This document shows positions 28,582 to 35,607 of a stretch of 64,000 nt of DNA, piece after piece. Position 1 is the first letter of the stretch. The number at the start of each line of letters is the position of its first letter. The notes below the pieces were generated by a model. That model ran no database searches. It had not been told where the DNA came from and was given only the letters and a program-made list of their open reading frames with translations. The stretch comes from Gemmatimonadota bacterium (GTDB lineage Bacteria > JBHIER01 > G020348925): the NCBI GenBank assembly GCA_020348925.1, contig CP070758.1, forward strand, positions 2,145,408-2,209,407, in the 5' to 3' direction. Made by a program: the position numbers and the translations under genes.

Positions 28582-28597
28582 GTGTCTCCTCGACAGA

Positions 28598-29527
28598 TCA
28601 ATACACAGCCTGTGTCGCCTGCGTCCTTTTGATGAAGTTCCAGCTGAAAACGAGCAAGATGGCAAAAATAATCATGGAAAAGGCCGCCGCATACCCGGTC
28701 CGGAAATAGGTGAAGCCGACCTTGTACACCCAGGAAACGAGAATATGCGTCTTATCGGATGGCTCACCTCCGTTGCTGACGAGCCAGACCACATTGAAAT
28801 TGTTGAATGTCCAGATGATTCCCAGTGTGATAGCCGGAATCATGACAGGTTTCAGTAAGGGAATGGTGATGTTTTTCAGCTTCTGATACCACGAAGCGCC
28901 GTCGATGTCCGCAGCCTCATAGAGCTCGTCCGGAATGCTCTGCAGTCCCCCCAGGGCAATAATCATCATAAAGGGAAATCCCAGCCAGATGTTCGTGATC
29001 AGGCAGGCGGTGAAGGCCCCCCACTCAGTGGTCAGCCATGGTACCTGGAGTCCGAGAAATCTATCCAGGATGATGCTGATGGCCCCGTATTCGGAGTTGA
29101 ACATGCCCCGCCACGTCAGGGCCGTGATATACTGCGGTACGGCCCACGGGAGTATGAGCAGGGTCCGGAAGAAAGTCTTGCCCTTGAGGTCTTTGTTCAA
29201 GATGATGGCCAAAAAGACACCGATGGTGACATGAAAAAAGACGTTGATGACGGTCCACAGAATCGTCTTCACGAAGAAATACCAGAAATCGGGAACTTCG
29301 ATGCCGAGTAATTTCAAATTCATCGTAGTATCGGTCAAAACGGTCCAGAAGTTGCCCGGCCCAATGAGGCGCCAATCACGGAAGTGGGTCAAGTTCATGT
29401 TCGAAAGGGAAAGTATGATATTGTAGATGAAAGGATATACGATCACCAGGGCCATAATCATAAGAGCGGGCATGGTGTACACGTACGCCAATCGATTATC
29501 TCTTCTTTCTCCGATTCCTACTGCCAT
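28598..29527 (-). CDS. Maltodextrin-type ABC transporter permease, MalF-like
   Basis: A 309-residue inner-membrane protein with about six transmembrane helices. It shows the CUT1 pattern: an initial helix (AYVYTMPALMIMALVIVYPFIYNIILS), a periplasmic loop, ILPWAVPQYITALTWRGMFN, and the EAA loop YEAADIDGASWYQKLKNITIP. It lacks the long extra periplasmic loop of E. coli MalF. With the MalG-like partner it would form the channel for maltodextrins bound by the lipoprotein encoded upstream. Start at 29527 has AAGGAAAGG directly upstream. Confidence 0.9.
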   Translation of the reverse strand: MAVGIGERRDNRLAYVYTMPALMIMALVIVYPFIYNIILSLSNMNLTHFRDWRLIGPGNFWTVLTDTTMNLKLLGIEVPDFWYFFVKTILWTVINVFFHVTIGVFLAIILNKDLKGKTFFRTLLILPWAVPQYITALTWRGMFNSEYGAISIILDRFLGLQVPWLTTEWGAFTACLITNIWLGFPFMMIIALGGLQSIPDELYEAADIDGASWYQKLKNITIPLLKPVMIPAITLGIIWTFNNFNVVWLVSNGGEPSDKTHILVSWVYKVGFTYFRTGYAAAFSMIIFAILLVFSWNFIKRTQATQAVY

Positions 29528-29583
29528 TTCCTTTCCTTAGAGGATATTTCGAATTCCTGAAGATTTCGGAAGTCCCGTTATTC

Positions 29584-30903
29584 CTACTCCCTGTTCTCCT
29601 CGATCAATTTTAAGGCCAGGCGTTGCATACTCTCCGCCGCCTGCTCCGGTGTCTTCTCCCCAGTAAATATGGCCTGATAGCTCGGTCTCATGGCATCCCA
29701 GATCCAGCGCAGCTCGGTCACGACCGGCATTGTCTTTCCGACCATCAGCTGGTAAACAGACTGCTGAAGGAGCTCATTATCCTTCACAATGGAACTCCGA
29801 AAGGCCTCTTTTCTCGAAGGAATGGAAGCCGTCGCCCGTGTAAATATCAACTCAACCTCGGGAGAAGTGAGGAATTGCATCAATGCAACCGCCACCCTCA
29901 ACCGCTCACCCCTGACGTTGACGTTCAGTGAATAGCCCAGGGGAGAAATCATCGGCGAGGGCCACAGGTCGGTCTCATCTATTTTCGGAATCCGGGTGAT
30001 GCCGATATCGATATTGTTCTCAATGTACGTTCCCCACGACCAGGGTCCGTTGATAATCATGGCTGAATACCCATCCTTAAACAGAGCGTTGGCTATCTCG
30101 TAATCGCATTCACGGGGAATGATCCGATGGGTATTGGCCAGATCGTAAATCAGTTGCGCAGCGTCTACTACGGCGTCAGTGTCCAGGGTAGGTCGACTCT
30201 CTGCGTCCATGATCCATCCGCCGAAACCTCCGATAAAGGGTATGGCGAAAAAAGGCTCCGTATAGTTCCAGGCCAAGGCGTAGCGATCCGGTTTGCCGTC
30301 CCCGTTTGTATCCTTGGTCAACGCAACGCCCATCTCAATGAGCTCATTCATGGTTTCAGGAGGTTCGGGGACCATATCCTTGTTATAGACAAGACAGAGA
30401 TGATTCCCCACGCGGTCGGCGATCTGATAGAGATGATCCTGAAACCAGGTGTTGGCCTCTATCGGATCGGTTAAGAAGCTGTCAAGGTAAGCTTGGTTCA
30501 CATGGGGCTCGATAGGCTGGATGACCTGCAATTCCACGAGCGGGCCAATATTGTCGCTGGCACCCCACAAGAGTGCAGGGCCGCTTCCTCCCAGGGCGGA
30601 GATGATAAAGTTCGTGCGAGCCGTCTCAGGAGCGTAAAACAGCTCCCCAAACTCCCACTCGGGATGTTGTTTCCCGAATTCCTTGAGCTGCTCCCGAAGA
30701 ATCTCTCGCTCAATCGGCCGCAAGGAGTGCCAGACCATGATGCGTTTTTCGTTGTGGGAACAGCTTAAAATACTGAGAGCAAAGAATACGAATACCACAA
30801 GGTACTTGACCTTCAAGATCTTCGAATCCCACAATAGGTTTTGCCTCAGTGGAGCACCGTGTGTTGTTTTCGTTTCAAATCTTGAAACCATAGTCTTAAC
30901 CAT
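29584..30903 (-). CDS. Extracellular sugar-binding lipoprotein (MalE-like)
   Basis: A family 1 solute-binding protein of up to 439 residues, the capture component of the MalFG-like importer. Typical parts: IMVWHSLRPIEREILREQLKEFGKQHP near the start, GSGPALLWGASDNIGPLVE, VYNKDMVPEPPETMNELIEMG, and DGYSAMIINGPWSW. A lipobox (ALSILSC) shows membrane anchoring, unusual for E. coli MalE but common outside proteobacteria. The listed start is the longest ATG; a TTG at 30816 would give a classical signal (KVKYLVVFVFFALSILSC) and may be the true start, since 33 residues before the hydrophobic core is unusual. Neither has a strong ribosome binding site. The mature protein is the same either way. Confidence 0.88.
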   Translation of the reverse strand: MVKTMVSRFETKTTHGAPLRQNLLWDSKILKVKYLVVFVFFALSILSCSHNEKRIMVWHSLRPIEREILREQLKEFGKQHPEWEFGELFYAPETARTNFIISALGGSGPALLWGASDNIGPLVELQVIQPIEPHVNQAYLDSFLTDPIEANTWFQDHLYQIADRVGNHLCLVYNKDMVPEPPETMNELIEMGVALTKDTNGDGKPDRYALAWNYTEPFFAIPFIGGFGGWIMDAESRPTLDTDAVVDAAQLIYDLANTHRIIPRECDYEIANALFKDGYSAMIINGPWSWGTYIENNIDIGITRIPKIDETDLWPSPMISPLGYSLNVNVRGERLRVAVALMQFLTSPEVELIFTRATASIPSRKEAFRSSIVKDNELLQQSVYQLMVGKTMPVVTELRWIWDAMRPSYQAIFTGEKTPEQAAESMQRLALKLIEENRE

Positions 30904-30940
30904 ACTTCCGAAGTCTTAGAGATTTCGGAATTCTTCTCAC

Positions 30941-32776
30941 TCACACTATTTTCTCATCCCCCACGGCTTCAACCTTCACCTCCGATGAGAGATGCCTGAA
31001 CCAGGTAAAATAGAGACCGGTTGAAAGGGCGATTAGTATGACAAAAAGAACGCTGACGGTATCCCATCGTTTCATGATAACCATCATGAAGGTCAGAAAG
31101 AGGATGACCTGCCACGGCACGGCAAAGAAAGTCGATACGATATCACGCTTGTTCTCTTTGTTGACTTCCTCCATAACGTTTTGCGGGATCTGCCTCCGGA
31201 TATGCCCCCAGAATCCGAAAGGCCGGGTCCTTTTGTAAAACTCAAAAAGGACGGCATCGTTCGTCGGTTTGGTGGCAAAGGTTCCCACCAGCATGGCAAC
31301 AAAGGAGATGCCGCTGGCAAAGGAGAACGCCACATACTCCGGGACGTTCGGGAACAGGAGCCGCTGCAGGATGGCGGCCATCATGCCGGCTCCGGTGCCG
31401 ATGGCAAAACCATACCCGTTCAACCGCCACCAGTACCAGCGCACCAGTGTGGGAATAATCATGCCCGCTCCGATGCTCATGGTGATCCAGCCCCATATTT
31501 CATTGATGTTGGTGATGGCCAATGTAAAGAGCAAACCAAGAATGACCATAATAATGCTGGCCATGCGACTGTGCAGCATCAATTGCTTCTCCGTGGCCTT
31601 CGGATTGATGTACGCCTGATAAATATCTTTGACCCAGTAGGAGGCTCCGGCATTGACCGTCGAATCGAAGGTGGACATGGCGGCGGCCATCAATCCCGCG
31701 ATGAGAAATCCTTTGATGCCAATAGGGACCAGCTCGTTGACGACCACGGGGAGGACGGTTTCAGGATCGTTGATCACCCCTCGGCTGGCTCCCATGGCAA
31801 CCCCCATCAGGGCGATGGCGGCGATGAAGGGCCAGCGAAAGGAGAGCAGAAAGGTCCAGAAGAGGGACAGCAGTCCCGCCTCCCGGTCGCTCCGCGCCGC
31901 GAAATAGCGCTGGATCATGTAGCCGCTGGTTCCGCCACTGCCTTCAATCGTCACCTTGATGAGATAGAAGAGGATGGCTATTCCGAAGAGGTTGTATATC
32001 GAATAGGAGGACCCTGCCGGCATGTTCAATTTCCACTGGGGAAGAACGCTGGTCCAGGCCTCCTTCGTGGTTTGAATGGCTTGAAAGGTCCCGTCCCTCA
32101 TGGGAACGGAAATGGAAAACACATCGGGGATGTTGAACTTGGTGAGGGCCATAATACAGATGAAGAGAATGGTCCCGAAAATGAGAACCCCCTGAAAGAC
32201 ATCGGTCCAGACCACACCGTACAGCCCGCTGGCCACGGTGTAGATCATGGCCAGAACAATCATGAGGGTGGCTGCCCAGAATTGGCCGGACAAACCCATG
32301 AACGACGGGATGCCGAGAAACTCGGCCACGAACTTTCCGGACCCGATGGCAAAGTAGGTGATCATGGCAATGGTCACCACCATGATGGAGACGGCCGCCA
32401 GCAGGCGGGCGACATCACCCTCCCTGTCTTTGCCGAAGCGAAAGCGCATCCACTCGGCCATCGTCATCACCTGCGCCCGCCGGTTCCATTTTCCCATGAA
32501 GATCATGAGAAAGGCCATGATGAGGGTCACACCGCCGCGGATTTCGATGAAAAATCCCATGGCCCCCAGGGCGAAGATCCAGGCCGTATTGATCATGGTG
32601 CCGCTCACATCGAGGTTTGAAGCCATCCCGGAGGCACCCAACACCCACCAGGGAAGTTTCCGATTGCCCAGGAAATAGGAGTCTATCCCAGCCGATGCCC
32701 TTCGCTGCATGAGCAGACCGATGGTCACAATTCCGGTGAGATAGAGAACAACAATGACATAATCAATCCAGCCCAT
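30941..32776 (-). CDS. Sodium:solute symporter (SSS family), probably for sugar
   Basis: A 611-residue integral membrane protein with about 14 helices. The start (DYVIVVLYLTGIVTIGLLMQRR..SIDSYFLGNRKLPWW-like region) and ASGLYGVVWTDVFQGVLIFG are typical of the SSS/SGLT family; the SGTMINTAW and AAAMSTFDSTVNAGASYWVKDIY segments carry residues of the Na2 site region. Its position inside the starch cluster suggests a glucose or maltose symporter, giving a second entry route beside the ABC importer. Start at 32776 is set by AAGGAGGG. A 127-base gap separates it from the debranching-enzyme gene upstream. Confidence 0.88.
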   Translation of the reverse strand: MGWIDYVIVVLYLTGIVTIGLLMQRRASAGIDSYFLGNRKLPWWVLGASGMASNLDVSGTMINTAWIFALGAMGFFIEIRGGVTLIMAFLMIFMGKWNRRAQVMTMAEWMRFRFGKDREGDVARLLAAVSIMVVTIAMITYFAIGSGKFVAEFLGIPSFMGLSGQFWAATLMIVLAMIYTVASGLYGVVWTDVFQGVLIFGTILFICIMALTKFNIPDVFSISVPMRDGTFQAIQTTKEAWTSVLPQWKLNMPAGSSYSIYNLFGIAILFYLIKVTIEGSGGTSGYMIQRYFAARSDREAGLLSLFWTFLLSFRWPFIAAIALMGVAMGASRGVINDPETVLPVVVNELVPIGIKGFLIAGLMAAAMSTFDSTVNAGASYWVKDIYQAYINPKATEKQLMLHSRMASIIMVILGLLFTLAITNINEIWGWITMSIGAGMIIPTLVRWYWWRLNGYGFAIGTGAGMMAAILQRLLFPNVPEYVAFSFASGISFVAMLVGTFATKPTNDAVLFEFYKRTRPFGFWGHIRRQIPQNVMEEVNKENKRDIVSTFFAVPWQVILFLTFMMVIMKRWDTVSVLFVILIALSTGLYFTWFRHLSSEVKVEAVGDEKIV

Positions 32777-32789
32777 AATCCCTCCTTAT

Positions 32790-32900
32790 TATACCTGCCA
32801 TTGCGAGTGATAACGAAGCAATCACATGCCCAAGGGACATTATTCCCTAAGGGAGTCAGGAATCCTCCTCATTGTGCGCGCCTCGCCATGACTTGAAAAA
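32790..32900. repeat. Dispersed-repeat-like segment between debranching enzyme and symporter genes
   Basis: The gap contains ATTGCGAGTGATAACGAAGC (32801-32820) and nearby short palindromes (GGGACATTATTCCC). The same style of sequence (ATTGC...GCGA) occurs again around 53840-53880. Likely a short dispersed genomic repeat; no gene is seen. Confidence 0.4.
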
Positions 32901-32903
32901 CGA

Positions 32904-35276
32904 TTATTTAAACTCTCTCTTTCTCCAGTCCCTTCTCAATTTCGTCTCAAGAAAATCCTTTATCATCAGGCATTGTACGTTTTCAGGCACCTCGGTCTCG
33001 GCCAGCATACTCGCTCCTTCGGGCTCAAGTACCATTTCAGGGAAAGACAAGGTCAATATACCATCAGGCTCCAAAATGTACTCCGTGTCATAAAACACAA
33101 CAGGAAGCGCTTCCGTCAGATCGGAGGCAGCCACAAGCGCTTTTCCATCATCGAAGTCATACCTCATCTGTATACGACCCAACTTTGTCAGGATGACAAA
33201 CTGAAGTGTCCGGTAATACTTTAAAACAGCCGATGGTTGAAGTCGGAGACCATACCTGTCAAAGAACGGAGAGACACCGAGGAAATCCTGATAGAAATTT
33301 CGCACATATTCCGCCAGACTCCAGGCCTGGGTAAAGGTGCCGGTCACTTCCGGCTCAGTGTGATCGGGCTTCGGGGCCGCATCAACCAGCTCAGCAATTG
33401 TCCCCACAGCCCCTCTATTCAGTATCTGTTCGGTGAGTGCGTCGAAGAGAACATGGGGTACGAACGTCCGCCCACGACGACAGAATGCGGTGACAACCGG
33501 CCCGCTGTTCCACGTCCAGATGATGCCGTTGTGATAGGACGCATCGTAGTGGTAGTTGGGATGGTGGTGATAGGGATGATAATTGACCTCTTCCTTCCAC
33601 AACGATCCAACGCCGAAAGGATAGACCAGTCGCTCAGCGAACAGATCAAGATCGACACGACCGAGACCGCCGTTCAGACCGGCATACAGGCTCCCTTTCG
33701 GAAACGGGTCTGTAAAGGGAACCGTCAGGCAGAACACCTGATTGGGCCGGTACTGTAAATCCGGCGTTCCGTCCGGATCGAGGTGGTCGTAAATTCCCGA
33801 ACGGTCGGTTGTAATAAAATGGGTTGAAAAGTTCTGGCGAATCCTCTCTGCGACATTGAGCCATCTCTCCATCACATCTGTTCTCTCCGCTGCAAGTTCC
33901 CCCAGCTTCACCCCGGCAATCAGCTGCGTATACCACAGGGCCTGGATGTCGCAGGCCCGATCCCCGCGTGAGGACCAGGGGACGGTTCCTTCGATCTTGG
34001 CATCCATCCACGTATCAGCACCATCGTGCACCAGAAATCCGTTCTCATCAAGCCGATACCGGATCGTCCCTTCAATGGACCGTTTGACCACCGGAAAGAT
34101 CTGTGAGGCGAAGGCCGTATCTCCTGAGTAGAGAACATACTCGTACGCCCCCCTCACAAACCACGGCGTTCCATCGGCCGTGTTGTAAATCACCTCGTCG
34201 GGACGAACCCGATTCGGAATCCGTCCGTCCAGGAAATCGGTATCATCGGTCATTTGGTAGGTGCCGAAATCCAGGAGAATCTCTCGTGCCCGTTCAAACT
34301 GACCTGTAACGAGCAAGGCGCCCGGTAGCGAGATAAAGGTATCACGACCCCAGTAATCGTTGAACCAGGGCAACCCGGCGAAGATGCCTCTTTTATCCTG
34401 ATTCATGACCAGGGCGTCCAGGGAAATCTTGGCCCAGGAGAGGGCCGTGTTGAGATCCTCATTATTTGTATGAATGTAAGTCTCACGCAGAAGGTTTTCG
34501 AGGCGCGCGCTCTTTGTATCGACGCCGATATTCGGCGATTGAAGAGTTTCTTGTATCAAACGGGCAACCGTATTCTTATCATGATCGGCCGCGAAAATAA
34601 TATGAGCTTTCCCGTGAGATTGCACACTGAGACTTCCCAGGGTCTGAAGGTTATGAGGGACATACTCCGGCACACCAGGTTCGAATACACCCGACGCACC
34701 TGTGGATATGCCCAGCCATCGCGGCCTGCCGGGCTCATCCGGCAGAGTGAGCCAATCATCTTGTGTGACAAAGAGGACACCCTGTTCATCATCCCACTCG
34801 GCATTGCATTGGGCTTCACCCCTCGGAAAAACCGGCGTCAGTTTGAGCCCGCTGCCCCCTTCTACCTCGACGAGCAAAACCGTCCTATCATCAAGCAATG
34901 TCACCCTCTCTGTAATCTCACCATAATCCCTCACCAACTGGTGGAAACAGACCGATGCATTGGCTTCGGATCGAGGGAGGAGACGATCATCAACGGATAG
35001 ATAGTAATCATCAAGGAGTTTCACCCTGTAATCGGTCAGACCTTGAAAAAAGTGATCGTTATAACCGTTCGTATTGCCGTAATAAAAAGCGGCTTGTTTG
35101 TTGGTGTACGAGAACTCCCGGTTGTTGCCAGGGTGAACCTCTATCTTCATGGACTCCGTCAATTGACGGCCCTCAGGGATTTCAAAAAGCACGGCTTTGG
35201 TCGCTCCTCTCCATGAAGTAAGAATTAGGATACAAAAACTCAAACGTAGTATTGAGGTAGAAAATCCTGCTCTCAC
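32904..35276 (-). CDS. Exported amylo-alpha-1,6-glucosidase / debranching-type hydrolase
   Basis: About 790 residues with an N-terminal export signal (LRLSFCILILTSWRGATKA). The N-terminal beta-sandwich (about 30-240) and C-terminal (alpha/alpha)6 barrel follow the glycogen-debranching (GDE C-terminal, GH133-like) plan: GLPWFNDYWGRDTFISLPG, DGRIPNRVRP, TADGTPWFVRGAYEYV, DGADTWMDAKIEG, and YHNGIIWTWNSGPVV. The enzyme would remove alpha-1,6 branches or stubs from starch outside the cytoplasm, which is unusual since most GDE proteins are cytosolic. The GTG start at 35276 is preceded by GGGAG at good spacing; a TTG at 35309 is possible. Two operator-like palindromes lie inside the 3' part (33103-33142). 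Confidence 0.85.
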   Translation of the reverse strand: MRAGFSTSILRLSFCILILTSWRGATKAVLFEIPEGRQLTESMKIEVHPGNNREFSYTNKQAAFYYGNTNGYNDHFFQGLTDYRVKLLDDYYLSVDDRLLPRSEANASVCFHQLVRDYGEITERVTLLDDRTVLLVEVEGGSGLKLTPVFPRGEAQCNAEWDDEQGVLFVTQDDWLTLPDEPGRPRWLGISTGASGVFEPGVPEYVPHNLQTLGSLSVQSHGKAHIIFAADHDKNTVARLIQETLQSPNIGVDTKSARLENLLRETYIHTNNEDLNTALSWAKISLDALVMNQDKRGIFAGLPWFNDYWGRDTFISLPGALLVTGQFERAREILLDFGTYQMTDDTDFLDGRIPNRVRPDEVIYNTADGTPWFVRGAYEYVLYSGDTAFASQIFPVVKRSIEGTIRYRLDENGFLVHDGADTWMDAKIEGTVPWSSRGDRACDIQALWYTQLIAGVKLGELAAERTDVMERWLNVAERIRQNFSTHFITTDRSGIYDHLDPDGTPDLQYRPNQVFCLTVPFTDPFPKGSLYAGLNGGLGRVDLDLFAERLVYPFGVGSLWKEEVNYHPYHHHPNYHYDASYHNGIIWTWNSGPVVTAFCRRGRTFVPHVLFDALTEQILNRGAVGTIAELVDAAPKPDHTEPEVTGTFTQAWSLAEYVRNFYQDFLGVSPFFDRYGLRLQPSAVLKYYRTLQFVILTKLGRIQMRYDFDDGKALVAASDLTEALPVVFYDTEYILEPDGILTLSFPEMVLEPEGASMLAETEVPENVQCLMIKDFLETKLRRDWRKREFK
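33103..33142. promoter_or_regulatory. Possible intragenic LacI-type operators
   Basis: GGAAGCGCTTCC (33103-33114) is identical to the core of the operator in front of the lacI-type gene, and AAGCGCTT (33135-33142) repeats the centre 30 bases (about three helical turns) further on. Both lie inside the debranching-enzyme gene, which could be coincidence. Confidence 0.35.
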
Positions 35277-35339
35277 ATTAATGCTCCCACCCTGCCAGCC
35301 TCTCGCCAAGGCTTCTGCATGTCATTCCGGCTTCAGTGA

Positions 35340-35447
35340 TGTCATTCCGGTCGGAGTACCGGAATCTCCTCAATATAAAGGAACGTCTCATCTCTCTCCA
35401 CTGCTGTCATTGTCGGTCGGAGATTCCTGGACAAGCCAGGAATGACA
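35340..35447. repeat. REPIN-like inverted pair of short palindromes
   Basis: Begins TGTCATTCCGG and ends GGAATGACA. Inside are two hairpins, ATTCCGGT/ACCGGAAT (35344-35365) and ATTCCTGG/CCAGGAAT (35423-35443), facing each other with GGAATCTCC and GGAGATTCC on the inner sides. A further half copy starts at 35320. The same layout recurs at 55541-55625. Confidence 0.75.
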
Positions 35448-35497
35448 GGCACAATTAAAAATGACTCAACGTAGTGATTAAAACCCCTTGCAAAGAA

Positions 35498-35525
35498 GGG
35501 AGGAGGTCCTTTCAAACCTCCTCCC
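35498..35525 (-). terminator. Probable terminator or attenuator inside the glucan locus
   Basis: A perfect 10-bp stem GGGAGGAGGT/ACCTCCTCCC with an 8-base loop lies about 80 bases past the stop of the dockerin/tail surface protein. The following minus-strand tract is only moderately T-rich (TTCTTTG), so it may reduce instead of stop transcription into the enzyme genes. Confidence 0.55.
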
Positions 35526-35607
35526 TCCTTCCGTTCGACTCAGGGCCGAGTCTCGAAATGAGGCACGTATGTCAACCGAGACATAGCTTGCCCCGTTCGA
35601 TACCGTT

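Larger units (their letters stand above)
35277..35607. other. Gap in the cluster holding a REPIN-like palindrome pair and a terminator-like stem
   Basis: No gene is seen in these 331 bases. They contain an inverted pair of palindromes (35340-35447) and a strong GC stem (35498-35525), and separate the surface-protein part of the locus from the catabolic part. Confidence 0.65.

Noticed and set aside
31181-32620. Open frame of 479 codons on the plus strand
   Set aside because: Antisense shadow of the symporter gene; extremely Gly/His/Asp-rich, as expected from the complement of membrane-helix codons.
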